A stretch of 64,000 nt of DNA from Nonomuraea turcica (GTDB lineage: Bacteria > Actinomycetota > Actinomycetes > Streptosporangiales > Streptosporangiaceae), in NCBI RefSeq assembly GCF_030718205.1, contig NZ_JAUZQF010000001.1:496001-560000 (forward strand), written 5' to 3'. A program made the translations under genes and the position numbers. Position 1 is the stretch's first letter; each line of letters opens with the position of its first letter. The notes below the pieces were generated by a model, which did not search any database, was not told the DNA's origin, and saw only the letters and a list, made by a program, of their open reading frames with translations. Positions 54,268 to 63,744 of this stretch are shown in pieces.

Positions 54268-54470
54268 CTTTCGCTCCCTTCGGCCCGGCCGCTTCCGAGG
54301 CAGTCGAGACACTCCCGCTCCCCACTTGTGGACGGCTCTCCGTCGCTGTCATCGATGAGGAGCGCACGGCGTGAGTCACGCAGCTTGATCCCGCGTCCCC
54401 GACATGCGGGGCAGGGCGCACCATCGCTCTTCTCATCAGGCCGGATCACCGTCGCCATCTCCTCGTTCAT
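54264..54470 (-). CDS. Small DnaJ-type zinc-finger protein
   Basis: 68 residues with CPACRGRG and CLDCLGSG, two CxxCxGxG motifs like the DnaJ cysteine-rich repeats, spaced 35 residues apart. Forms a two-gene operon with the hypothetical at 53983-54267 (4-bp overlap). Confidence 0.65.
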   Translation of the reverse strand: MNEEMATVIRPDEKSDGAPCPACRGRGIKLRDSRRALLIDDSDGEPSTSGERECLDCLGSGRAEGSER

Positions 54471-54612
54471 CCGGCGTTCCCTGTGGCGGGAGGCCGCGTG
54501 ACGTACCGTGGTTGATTGATGACAAGTCCACCGGCAACCGCATCTGAGCAGGACCCCTGAACGGCCCCCTTGTTTCCCCTTTCGAGCCCCCAGCCGGGAG
54601 GAAGAACCGCAG

Positions 54613-55902
54613 ATGCCCGACTACATCCCAAACGTTCGCCTACGTGCCTGGCGCAACGAGCACAGGCTCACCCGCGCGGACATGGCCGACCGCATCAACG
54701 CCACACCGGTAGGCATCGCCGAACGCCTGACGTGCGACGAGGAACGGGTCCGCCGCTGGGAGGCCGGCGAAGTCCGCTGGCCACGCACGCCGTACCGGCT
54801 GGCGCTCACTCAGTTGACCGGCATGGAACCCGAAGCGCTGGGGTTCTCACCGAACAGGCAGACAGCCAGCCGCCTCATCGAGGCGAAAGTCATGCCGATG
54901 GATGCCCTGCGGGCGGAGGCTGACTTGTACGGGACGATGGAGCTTGCCCAGCAACTCCAGGCATCCGACGTCGGAACCGGAACGCTGGAGGCTCTCGCCG
55001 AGGCCGTCGACTTGCTGTGCCGCGCCTATCCAGTGGTACCCGCTGGCACACTGCGTGATCGCACGCAAAAGCGCCTGGCCCAGATCAACCATCTACTCGC
55101 CGGACGTCTCACCCTTGACCAGCACCGTGAATTGCTCGTGATCACCGGCTGGCTCACCGCTCTGCTGGGGTGCGTCCACTATGACCTGGGTGAGAGGGAA
55201 GAGGCCGAGACCGCCCGACGTACCGCCTTCGAAATGGGTCGTCAGGTAGGGCACGGCGAACTCATGGGATGGGCACACGAAATGTCTGCCTGGTTCGCCC
55301 TCGTCGAAGGCCGCTACGAAGACGTCGTCACCGCCGCCCGCATGGGCCAGGCCGTAGCCGGCACCAGCAGCGCCATGGTCCAACTCACCCTCCAAGAAGC
55401 CCGCGGCCTCGCCCGCATCGGCGACCGCCGCGAAGCCGACCGCGCCTTGACCCGCGGAGCCGAAGTCCTCAGCAGCCTGCCCACGCCCGACCGTCCAGAC
55501 CACCACTTCGTCTTCGACCACGCCAAGTGGGTCTTCTACGCCGCCACCTGCTACACCTGGCTCGCCGACGACGACCGCGCCGAAGAACACGCCCGCGAAA
55601 CCATCCAGATGCACACCCGCCCAGACGGCACCTCCAACGCCCCCATGCGCGTCGCCGACGCCCACATAGACCTCGGCATCATCTACGCCCGACGCGGCGA
55701 CCTCGACGCTGCGGTTGAAGAGGGCATGGCCGCATTCGACATCGACCGACGCTCGCTCACCGACCTCGTCAACCGCGCGGGAGACCTCGACCGCGTCCTA
55801 CGGCAACGCTACCGAAGAGAAGCGCTCGCCGAAGAATTCCACGAACGGTTTGTGATTGCACGGCGAGCCCTCGCGAACCGTCGCCCGGACCTGCTCGACT
55901 AA
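54613..55902 (+). CDS. XRE-type regulator with TPR-like C-terminus
   Basis: 429 residues. The N-terminal HTH (LRAWRNEHRLTRADMADRIN ... ERVRRWEAGEVRWP, ~8-60) is of the XRE family; the rest (~80-415) is all-helical with TPR-like pairs (AEEHARETIQMHTR, LDAAVEEGMAAFDIDRRS). Such actinomycete regulators are often coupled to small target genes. The 5' end of the coding region has normal base use, the 3' half is very GC/CG-rich. Confidence 0.8.
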   Translation: MPDYIPNVRLRAWRNEHRLTRADMADRINATPVGIAERLTCDEERVRRWEAGEVRWPRTPYRLALTQLTGMEPEALGFSPNRQTASRLIEAKVMPMDALRAEADLYGTMELAQQLQASDVGTGTLEALAEAVDLLCRAYPVVPAGTLRDRTQKRLAQINHLLAGRLTLDQHRELLVITGWLTALLGCVHYDLGEREEAETARRTAFEMGRQVGHGELMGWAHEMSAWFALVEGRYEDVVTAARMGQAVAGTSSAMVQLTLQEARGLARIGDRREADRALTRGAEVLSSLPTPDRPDHHFVFDHAKWVFYAATCYTWLADDDRAEEHARETIQMHTRPDGTSNAPMRVADAHIDLGIIYARRGDLDAAVEEGMAAFDIDRRSLTDLVNRAGDLDRVLRQRYRREALAEEFHERFVIARRALANRRPDLLD

Positions 55903-56032
55903 GCATAGGACTATTAAGTAGATTGACGGCCGCGCTGCGGATCATTGGTCTGTTACGGCCAGTCTCGCAATGACAAACATGAACGGGACCCTAATAGCTC
56001 TCCAAGCAGCCTGTGCTATTTGTGGCCTCTGG

Positions 56033-56434
56033 CTATCCCTTGTCTTCGCGGGCTAGCTCTTCGCTAAAAAACTCGATTGTTTCTAGCCGTGTACCGTCTG
56101 GTCGAATCTCGATAGTCCTTCTCTTCACTACTCCCTTGGTGATTCGGCGAGAGGTTGCCCTCTTTTCGCTACGCAGTCTTTTAGGAACCTCTTCCTCCGA
56201 GGTCTCCTCCACAATCTCGGTGAACCTTTCCGGCTGCTCCCTGCTGAACCAGGCCGCAGTCCCGCCACTTGCTGCCGTGGCCAACACAACTGCCGCCCAC
56301 GCGATTGGGTTTGCAACCAATTCTGTGGCAATATTGATGGAGATTCCAACTGCAGACGCAAGAACTGCGGTTGACAAACCGGCAAATAGTGGGTGCCCCC
56401 TAATCGATAGCTTTCTACGAGCTTCATTCGTCAC
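56033..56434 (-). CDS. Small membrane protein paired with the pentapeptide/TPR protein
   Basis: 133 residues from GTG 56434, which overlaps the upstream stop by 11 bp; GGCGGTGAG is its ribosome site. Two hydrophobic segments (~15-55) precede a charged C-terminal half (EETSEEEVPKRLRSEKRATSRR). GC content is clearly lower than in the rest of the window. Function unknown; translation is coupled to the next gene. Confidence 0.65.
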   Translation of the reverse strand: MTNEARRKLSIRGHPLFAGLSTAVLASAVGISINIATELVANPIAWAAVVLATAASGGTAAWFSREQPERFTEIVEETSEEEVPKRLRSEKRATSRRITKGVVKRRTIEIRPDGTRLETIEFFSEELAREDKG

Positions 56435-58388
56435 GACGCTCACCGCCGACAAGGCTGCGTCGAAGCTCCAAAGCCTCGTTACGAGCATCTCTGTAGAAGC
56501 GTGCTGCGGGATCCCTTGGACCGGCCATCTCTATAGCAGTCTGATAAAGATTTATGGCCTCATCGATCGCATCGGTCAGGGGTTGACCGCCTAGAGGTCG
56601 ATACCGCTCGATTAGCAGCGACGCTAGATTTGCGACATAAGAAGAAAGGAATCTATCGCTCGGGCTTAGCTGCGCGATCACACTGCGTAGCAAGGTGATT
56701 GCCTCGTCAAGATCGACAAAATTTCCGCTTGCCGAGTATCTCGCTTGTAGGGCAGTTGCGAGGTTTGAGATATAGGCAGACCTGACGCCAGAGTCGCTTG
56801 GCAGCAACTCAATAGATCTGCGAAGCAGGTTGATAGCTTCATCCAAGCTTGCTAGAGCGCGAGTTACATTGTGTTCATGAACCAAGGCAAGTGCGAGATT
56901 GGAGAGCTGTTGAGGAAGTCTAGACGAGTCTGGTTGAGATAGCTCAACTGCCTCCCGCAGATGATGCACGGCCGCATTCAGATCCGCAGCGGCGCCCGAA
57001 CCCTCATAGCGTGCGCGGAGTGCGATCCCAAGGTTCGACAGCCTGCTGGCAAGCTCGGGTGTGTCCGGCTCGGTTAGCTCGGTCGCTCTTTGAAGAGTGG
57101 TGATGGCTTCATCTAGATCGGGCTGCTGACCTGTGTGCTCATAGCGTGCGCGGAGTGCGATCCCAAGGTTCGACAGCCTGCTGGCAAGCTCGGGTGCGTC
57201 CGGCTCGGTTAGCTCAATCGCTCTTCGAAGCACGGCTACAGCTCTATCGAGATCGGGCTGCAATCCTGATTCTGAATATGCTTGAATAAGGTCGGACCCG
57301 ATTTCTGATAGAACTGTCGGATCGTTATCCAGATCGTGAGAAGTGGTAGAAATGCGGTGAATTGTTCTGTCGGCATTCTGAAAAACGGCAGAGTCAAATG
57401 ATTGTTCTGCTCTAAATACGCAATCCTCAAACGAGATGTATCCACGAAAGATCGCTCGGTCAAAAAATGCATCACGATTAAATTGACTTGCATCAAAATA
57501 TGCATCATCGGAAAAGTGGGCATCTACAAAAGAGGCATCCCAGCCGAAGTTTGCATTTCGAAAAATCGTGCGCCCGTTGAAGGTGGTGGAATCGAACGTC
57601 GCATTGCGGTCAAAGTTGACTCCACTGAAGTCACAGTCGCCAACGAAAACTGCATTACCCGCCGTGAACTGTTGCGCAAAGTGTGCATGGGAGAAGCGGG
57701 CGGAACCCTCAATTCTTGCTTCATAATAGAGTGTGTCGCCAGTAAAGTGGCTGCCGTCGCAGATCAGTTCACCGGAGAAGTGAGTATGTGAGAACCTGCT
57801 CTGGCCGATAAACACTGCATTGGCAAACGTGGCAGAGTGCAAGTGGCAGTCGGTAAGGTCGAAGTCGCGGAGATTGGCGCCGGTGAGATCGAGGTTTATA
57901 TGTGGCCAAAAACGGTCCGACGTGTTGCCATCTTTGGGCAAGCGTAGATGTGTCGATATAACCCGCTGCGTTGTGGACCGGATCGTTATTTCGGCGCGCT
58001 CATCTGTATCGAGCAGGTCGATGTCCGCTTCCGTGCTGAAAGGGGAATCGCTCTGACCGAACCTCGAAGCGGAATCCTTTGGCAGGGGCATCCTCAGGTA
58101 TGCGCATAGGACGTCAACAATCGTCTGGCGCAGGCTTGGGTTGTTTTGCCCTAGCCGTTCTAGCGCATATATCCCGGCCAGTTGCACTGGGGCTGAGTCG
58201 CTTCCCAGTTGCTCGACTGCGGTGGTGTATTGCTGCGTTGTCTCACGCTCCATCGCATCGGCGGCCGCAAGATCCGCCTGGCGTTGTCTTCGTGTGAGGA
58301 GTCGCAGCGCATAGGTAGCCGCCATGGCGAGGACGGCGGCACTAGCGGCAAGGACCACTTCAGCCCAGAGCCGAATCGTTTCAAACAC
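56424..58388 (-). CDS. Membrane protein with pentapeptide repeats and TPR array
   Basis: About 654 residues from GTG 58388 (AGGGAA in front); an ATG at 58496 would add 36 unlikely residues. One N-terminal helix (~5-27) is followed by TAVEQLGSDSAPVQLAGIYALERLG, the common lead of actinomycete pentapeptide proteins, a pentapeptide/FxxAxF block (~165-340), and at least five TPR-like units (LSNLGIALRARYEHTGQQPDLDEAI, repeated). Two units are nearly identical at DNA level (57005-57060 and 57131-57190). TPR arrays of this kind often accompany CHAT or NTPase effectors; none is adjacent. Confidence 0.75.
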   Translation of the reverse strand: MFETIRLWAEVVLAASAAVLAMAATYALRLLTRRQRQADLAAADAMERETTQQYTTAVEQLGSDSAPVQLAGIYALERLGQNNPSLRQTIVDVLCAYLRMPLPKDSASRFGQSDSPFSTEADIDLLDTDERAEITIRSTTQRVISTHLRLPKDGNTSDRFWPHINLDLTGANLRDFDLTDCHLHSATFANAVFIGQSRFSHTHFSGELICDGSHFTGDTLYYEARIEGSARFSHAHFAQQFTAGNAVFVGDCDFSGVNFDRNATFDSTTFNGRTIFRNANFGWDASFVDAHFSDDAYFDASQFNRDAFFDRAIFRGYISFEDCVFRAEQSFDSAVFQNADRTIHRISTTSHDLDNDPTVLSEIGSDLIQAYSESGLQPDLDRAVAVLRRAIELTEPDAPELASRLSNLGIALRARYEHTGQQPDLDEAITTLQRATELTEPDTPELASRLSNLGIALRARYEGSGAAADLNAAVHHLREAVELSQPDSSRLPQQLSNLALALVHEHNVTRALASLDEAINLLRRSIELLPSDSGVRSAYISNLATALQARYSASGNFVDLDEAITLLRSVIAQLSPSDRFLSSYVANLASLLIERYRPLGGQPLTDAIDEAINLYQTAIEMAGPRDPAARFYRDARNEALELRRSLVGGERRDE

Positions 58389-59319
58389 GAATATATGTTC
58401 CCTAAGTATCTGTCTTGCCGAGTCTCGTTGCCCTAGCCGCAAGACCAAACTACAGCCGAGCCCGCGTCCCGGCGGCTCAAAGACACCTTTGAGCATGATC
58501 TTGCCTCGATATAAGCCTGAGGAGCAATAGTCTGACAGAGCTTGCCGGAAAGATCTCTCTACTATTCAGTACTGTTTGGCGAGCTTTCACTGACCGCAGC
58601 CAGGCTGTCTCGATGAGAGCGGCCTGTAGGTGCCGGTCGGTCCACCTGTAGTACGAGCGGCCTCCGGGCAACCCGCCCCGCGTCTCTGGCTTAATCGGTT
58701 GCTGTCCGGTCGCTGTGAAGTCCCCGTGTAGGCGCAGCGTAGGCCCAGCCATCACTGGTGTGTACTGTCTCGCTTGATGCTTGACACAGCCATCACTGGC
58801 CATCACTCGTGTCACCACCGGTGGCGTTGCCGAATTATTCTCATAGGAATCAAGCGGCGGCGCGCCGCGCCGCCGTACAGCGGCCCGTCGCTTGCCCGCC
58901 GCCCGGGCATGCGGCCTGGGGGCCGGTCCCGGGCGGCAGCAGCACGGGCCGCCACACCGACCGCCAACCCGCCGACCCGAACGATCTCGCCGACTCCAGT
59001 GCCACGCCGCCGCACGGATACAGCCCTACGATCGCCCCGTGTGGGCTGGCCTCCGTTGGTGGTCGGGGGCGATCGACGATCCGGCGCTTCGTTCCTCAGC
59101 ACCGGCTCACCGGACAGTGGTCTACTCGCCGTGCTTCCACGCGCATCCCGTACCCGTAACCTGCTCATCGACCGGGTTCACGCTCATGCCCTCAGCTTGG
59201 TATTAGCTTCCGATCTTGGCATGTGCCCTGATTGATACTGATGGTGATCTATCGTGCATAGCAGGCTGTGGCGGTGAGGCCGTGTCGATTTGAAAGACGA
59301 GAGGCGGCCAGTGGTTGGA
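58389..59319. other. 931-bp stretch without a supported gene
   Basis: Open frames exist on both strands but none has a recognisable protein or a convincing ribosome site. CCATCACTGG occurs at 58751 and again near 58790 with a partial third copy. The left 400 bp are AT-richer, like the neighbouring operon; the rest is GC-rich. I see no transposase remnant. Confidence 0.5.
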
Positions 59320-60534
59320 TCAGCGGAACTCGACCTCGACACCACGCTCGGAGAAGATCTCCAGGAGATCGTCCAGTTCGACGTTCGGTCCCCAATACCG
59401 CAGGTCGTGGGTGAGCCGGTCGTAACCCGGGACGAGATGCCGGCGGGCCACGTCGGAGTGGTGCCAGACCAGCCGGAACGGGGTGGCGGCGCCCCATCCG
59501 CCGTAGAGGCAGTCGTGCAGGGCGTGGAGGTTGCGGCCGAAGTAGCCGCCGGGACCGTTGATCGCCTCTCCGACGGCGCAGTAGAAGGCATCGATATCGG
59601 TGACGAAACGGCCGTCGAGGTGATACGTCGTTCCCGCTGGTTTGTCAGGCAGGCCCCGAGGACGATGACAGGCGGCCAGGCCTGGCCATTCGTGCCGCAG
59701 CGGCCGGTCGTAACGTGCCCATAGGTTGGGCTCGACCGGGCCGCCGTCGTACCACGTCTGGAAGATCTCACGGGCGCCGCTCGGCAGTGGCTCCTCCACG
59801 CCGCCGTTCAGGGCGATGTCCAGCAGACCGTCGCCCAACCTCGACGGCTGGGCGGAAACGACGGCGGCCGACAGCACCCCGGCCCCTCCGGCAATGCGTC
59901 CGTCGCGTTGGACGGCTATGAGGGACGCCGTGATTCTGCGTCCCTCGCTGACCCACGGCAGCGGCGCTTCGGGACGGAAGCCGATCAGCGTCACCGGCCG
60001 GACGGGCGCGGCGGGGCGCACACGAAAGACTCCGGCAACGTCCAGGCATTCGCCGAGCTTCTCGTTATCGAGCGCGGACAGGCGAAACCCCGTCCCGTCG
60101 GGCTTCTCCTCCGACAGCCCACACTCCGGAAGCAGCCGGACGTATCCGCGTAAGTCGAGGTCCACCAGGCCGTCCCGGGCCGCCGACGGTCGTCGGCTGA
60201 CCACGGTGACGTCGATGAGTTCCTCCTCGCACGTGCACCCGTGCTCGTACTCCCGGCACCCGTCGGGCCGCTGCTGCGGCCGGTGAACGGGCGTCAGGGC
60301 GATGCTGGGCAGCCACGCCCGCTCGGTCCCCAGATGCCGCAGCGCCTCCAGCAGCGGACCCGCCGGATCGCAGCCGAGCAGGGTGAAGGTCTCGGGCGGA
60401 GGCAAGGGGTCGGGGTCCACGAAGAGCCCGTCGATGTCGTGGCACATGCCCAGCGTGACGTCCGGCTCACCCACCTCACCGGTGTACTCGTCCAGCAGCA
60501 ACCACCGCGCGCCCGATAAAGCAGAAGTCGTCAT
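59320..60534 (-). CDS. Barstar-domain protein, probable immunity protein
   Basis: 404 residues from ATG 60534. The C-terminal ~110 residues form a barstar-like domain (TYHLDGRFVTDIDAFYCAVGEAINGPGGYFGRNLHALHDCL), the RNase-inhibitor fold. The N-terminal ~290 residues hold a duplicated beta-rich unit (LVDLDLRGYVRLLPECGL and LLDIALNGGVEEPLPSG). Barstar domains bind barnase-type RNases, and long fused versions occur next to polymorphic toxin systems. No toxin is visible beside it. Confidence 0.75.
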   Translation of the reverse strand: MTTSALSGARWLLLDEYTGEVGEPDVTLGMCHDIDGLFVDPDPLPPPETFTLLGCDPAGPLLEALRHLGTERAWLPSIALTPVHRPQQRPDGCREYEHGCTCEEELIDVTVVSRRPSAARDGLVDLDLRGYVRLLPECGLSEEKPDGTGFRLSALDNEKLGECLDVAGVFRVRPAAPVRPVTLIGFRPEAPLPWVSEGRRITASLIAVQRDGRIAGGAGVLSAAVVSAQPSRLGDGLLDIALNGGVEEPLPSGAREIFQTWYDGGPVEPNLWARYDRPLRHEWPGLAACHRPRGLPDKPAGTTYHLDGRFVTDIDAFYCAVGEAINGPGGYFGRNLHALHDCLYGGWGAATPFRLVWHHSDVARRHLVPGYDRLTHDLRYWGPNVELDDLLEIFSERGVEVEFR

Positions 60535-60627
60535 CACGACAGACCCTAACGGCTGGAGAACCGATGGACACGCCTCAGCGGCACCAGCACGGGAGGCACT
60601 GACAGCCGCGTTCGGGAGAATAACCGG

Positions 60628-61110
60628 ATGCAGCGATTGGAGGCCGCGGGGGCTGGACTTGTCCCCGGGCAAGCGGTGCGAGTCCAGGTGACCAGCCATG
60701 AGCCGTGGGGTGTCATGGTGGTGATCTCCGGTCATGAGGACATCGGTGCGTCTGTGGACGGAGCAATGATCGACAGCCCTTCAGGGAGCTCGCGTGCCCT
60801 CTCCTGTGAATACCCTCGTATCGGGTCCGAGGCCGACGCTGTCGTACAGGAAGTCAGCCGGCACTTCCCGCCCGCCTGGGTGCGGTTGACGATGCGCAGA
60901 GAGGACCTGGCGTGCTTCCGATGGCGGTGCGACTTTTGCGGAACGCACGCCATCTTGAGCCCAGGTGGCGATGGAGTGGTCATGGAGGTCCGAAGCGCCG
61001 ACGGCCCTGGCAGCACCGCTATCGTCTCCCACCGCGAATGCCTGGTCACACGACTTCACCCTCAAAGCCTTGAACCCGCCCGGGTCCGCTCGGTCGGCCG
61101 GAAGCAGTAG
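60628..61110 (+). CDS. Hypothetical protein with S1-like and zinc-site segments
   Basis: 160 residues from ATG 60628, divergent from the barstar gene (93-bp gap). GQAVRVQVTSHEPWGVMVVISGHEDIGASVDG resembles an S1/OB-fold strand pattern (~14-45). A later CDFCGTH with SHRECL could bind zinc. Family not recognised. Confidence 0.55.
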   Translation: MQRLEAAGAGLVPGQAVRVQVTSHEPWGVMVVISGHEDIGASVDGAMIDSPSGSSRALSCEYPRIGSEADAVVQEVSRHFPPAWVRLTMRREDLACFRWRCDFCGTHAILSPGGDGVVMEVRSADGPGSTAIVSHRECLVTRLHPQSLEPARVRSVGRKQ

Positions 61111-61256
61111 GCCTCTCACTCCCAAGATCCGGAATATGCGCGGAACGCTCTTCCCAACCTGGGAGGGAGCAACCACCTCGGCCCCAGGTCAGCGAGCCAT
61201 CATCCGGGGAAGAGCGACCCACTTTTATCCGTGAGGGCGAGATGGACCTGACCAAG

Positions 61257-61805
61257 TCAGTTGCCCTCTGACAGACGTTGCCGGGCCGTCTCCCATGGCC
61301 GCATCTCGTCCTCTTCGTCGGCGTCCTCTTCGTACCAGCCCGTTTCCGAAAGCCACGTCTCCAACCAGCCGGCCAGGCTTTCGGAGTCGATGTACCACGC
61401 GTGGTGCCACTCATCGTCGATGCCGTTCGGCTCGAAGAGCAGTACGGCACCCTCGGGGCTACGGCAGTCCACTGCGGCGAACATGCCGCACCCCCAATCC
61501 AGGACCGGCAGGACATCCTGCGGCCAGTGCGTGGCCTCATCATCAGACCCTGCCGTCGCGCGTTCCTCGCGGTAGACGCTGACCGCGGTACGCCCTTCAC
61601 CCAGGAGCGGAAAGAGCTGGTATTCAGGGCCGAAGCCGCCGTTGGCCACCTCACGGTAGAGCCGAGCGAGCACAGGAGGAAGGCGGAAACCCAAGATGCT
61701 TTCCGCTTGAGCCATTTCCTCTGCCGTGACAGGAGGAGGTAGCCGCTCTGGGGTCGCGCTCGCCTTCACCCGCACCCGGCGAAGAAGATCATCCATGCTT
61801 GTCAT
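61257..61805 (-). CDS. SMI1/KNR4 family protein, probable immunity protein
   Basis: 182 residues from ATG 61805 (ATG 61796 also possible). PPVTAEEMAQAESILGFRLPPVLARLYREVANGGFGPEYQLFPLL is the standard SMI1/KNR4 (SUKH) start, and WGCGMFAAVDCRSPEGAVLLFEPNG the middle. SUKH proteins are common immunity proteins of polymorphic toxins. Confidence 0.85.
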   Translation of the reverse strand: MTSMDDLLRRVRVKASATPERLPPPVTAEEMAQAESILGFRLPPVLARLYREVANGGFGPEYQLFPLLGEGRTAVSVYREERATAGSDDEATHWPQDVLPVLDWGCGMFAAVDCRSPEGAVLLFEPNGIDDEWHHAWYIDSESLAGWLETWLSETGWYEEDADEEDEMRPWETARQRLSEGN

Positions 61806-61997
61806 GGCGATGATCCTGCCATCTCTCCCAGACAATCCCTTCGACGGTCGAGGAGAGCAGTGGATTGGAGTTTGGGTTGCAATACGAGGTCGTTCAGAGG
61901 CGTTCATGATGGACCGGCATTGGCGTTGGCCTGCTGCTGGAGAGGCTTAAGGTCCGGTCTTCTCTCTGTAGGTGCCATCGGCCTAGGCTTCCTGCTC

Positions 61998-62948
61998 ATG
62001 GCTCGCACTACTTCCAGCCCCCCGCTCGACATCACACAGATGTTCCCTGAGCTGAGCGCATACGCAAGGACAGCCGTCCGCCTCCACCCGCGGCCAGGCA
62101 AGCCGAGTATGTATAACAGCCACATCGGAGGACCACTGCTCTGGCCGTCCGACGAGCCATGGCCGACATGTGACCGAACGGTCCAGGTACAGGCCGCGCC
62201 CTTTGGCCAGCCTGGCTGGCTGACGATGAAGAACCGTGTCCCTGAGAGTCCGGTGCCCATGGTCGGTGTCGCACAGTTCTACGCACGCGACATCCCTGAG
62301 ATCCCCTTTCCCGAGGGTGCCGATCTGCTCCAGGTGCTGTGGTGCCCCAACGAACACGACCTGGAAGACATTGGACTTGCTCCTGCCCCATTACTGGTCT
62401 GGCGCCGCACCGCCGACCTCACGGATGTCCTCGCCGATCCGCCCATGCGGGATCACACCACACCTGACGGTCTTCTCGACACTCCGGCGGCCGACCTCAG
62501 CTATGAGGATTACCTGCCGCGCCCCTGTGTGCTGCACCCCGAACAAGTCACCGAATACCCCTATCCTGAAGAGCTCCCCGAGCAACTCCAGACAGCCCTG
62601 GACGCGTGGAACGAAGAAGCCGATTACTCCTACGGATACCTGCTGTCCATTGCGCCGGGCTGCAAAATCGGGGGATGGGAGTCCTGGCACCTCACCGACA
62701 TGTACGAGCTGCCCTGCAACATCTGCGGTACCGAAACCGAGCCGCTCCTCAAACTAGCCAGCAGCGAATGGGACGGCGAAAGCGGACGGCGATGGCGCCC
62801 GCTGGAAGAACGACACCTCGAACGGGGCATGCCCGAATACCTGGAGGCGTTGGAACCGACCACACTCCAGCTTGGCCGCTACGCGTCCCTCACCATCTTC
62901 CTCTGCCCCCGATCCACCGATCACGGCTACCGCCTGACCATCCAGTAG
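61998..62948 (+). CDS. DUF1963 (YwqG-like) family protein
   Basis: 316 residues from ATG 61998. SHIGGPLLWPSDEPWPTCD (~37-55) and VGVAQFYARDIPEIPFPEGADLLQVLWC are typical of DUF1963. CNICGTE near residue 233 may be part of a zinc site. Family members are thought to act in toxin-immunity or stress settings, without a known reaction. Adjacent to a divergent SMI1 gene. Confidence 0.75.
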   Translation: MARTTSSPPLDITQMFPELSAYARTAVRLHPRPGKPSMYNSHIGGPLLWPSDEPWPTCDRTVQVQAAPFGQPGWLTMKNRVPESPVPMVGVAQFYARDIPEIPFPEGADLLQVLWCPNEHDLEDIGLAPAPLLVWRRTADLTDVLADPPMRDHTTPDGLLDTPAADLSYEDYLPRPCVLHPEQVTEYPYPEELPEQLQTALDAWNEEADYSYGYLLSIAPGCKIGGWESWHLTDMYELPCNICGTETEPLLKLASSEWDGESGRRWRPLEERHLERGMPEYLEALEPTTLQLGRYASLTIFLCPRSTDHGYRLTIQ

Positions 62949-63157
62949 CCGAAGAGGAACTCATGGGTCTCCGGCGCCGGGATGTTCGCCGCGCAGGAGG
63001 TCAGGACCGTAGCCGGCTGAGGTTAGCTCCAGCGCCCACCGTGCAATATACGGGCAATGATCACGGAGCTCACGGCGGAGAGACATGGTCATGCCGCAGG
63101 TGGAAGGCCGTTTCCTAGCCGGAACGGTCACGAGCTGTAAAGCCGTAGGCAGATCGG

Positions 63158-63502
63158 ATGGTGGCAAACCGAGCAGCTACCAAGATCTTGCGCCTAACCT
63201 CGGGCAGTCTCCTCAGTACCGCGGGCAAGAGCGGTGTCCGGCGCTGGCGGTCAGCCTGGAGGCACGCGGATGGCTGCGCTCGGAGCTGTTCTTGGACCCG
63301 GAGACCTTCGCCTATCGCGGCGCCAGGGAGGCCGCCGTCCGCGACCACACGCTCTAAAACGGGTTCTTCGTGTGGCGCGGCGGCGAATCGGTCCCCAGCC
63401 CAGCCCCAGCCCGGCGGCTGGGTGATCGAGGCGGGCGCCGTCTACCGCCAATTCACCCGGACCGCCATCGCCGTGGTGGACGAGCCCGGGCAACGCCCTT
63501 AG
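63158..63502 (+). pseudogene. Decayed C-terminal part of a CU044_5270-type protein
   Basis: Three pieces in two frames make one homologous line: LLSTAGKSGV (frame 2), then ALAVSLEARGWLRSELFLDPETFAYRGAREAAVRDHTL ending in TAA at 63357 (frame 1), then GWVIEAGAVYRQFTRTAIAVVDEPGQRP ending at 63502 (frame 2). The order matches the end of CU044_5270 family proteins, which normally follow an ECF sigma gene. Upstream parts are missing, so this is a relic. Confidence 0.5.
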
Positions 63503-63744
63503 ACGGGCGTTGGGCTGTGAGGCCTTAGTCCGGGATCAGGACGGCGCGGCTCTCTGCCACGTCCCGGGTGGGGGAGGGCCGCGCCTCTTTGCTGCTGGTC
63601 ACGCGCGGACGATGGCCAGCTCGTGGATCACAGTTCGGCCTGGGCGTTGTCGAGACAGCACAGGGCGCCTGATCAGCCGTTCGCTTGCTGATAGGCCAGC
63701 CAGGACCGGCCCGCGTCAGCGGCGCGGGCGCGGGCCTCGCGAAC

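Noticed and set aside
58477..58818. A 113-codon frame upstream of the pentapeptide/TPR gene
   Set aside because: No family, no good ribosome site, and atypical codon use.
63121..63165. A segment resembling the tRNA-Tyr anticodon region (CTGTAAAGCCGT), as a possible att copy
   Set aside because: No acceptor or T-arm similarity, and the match is too short.
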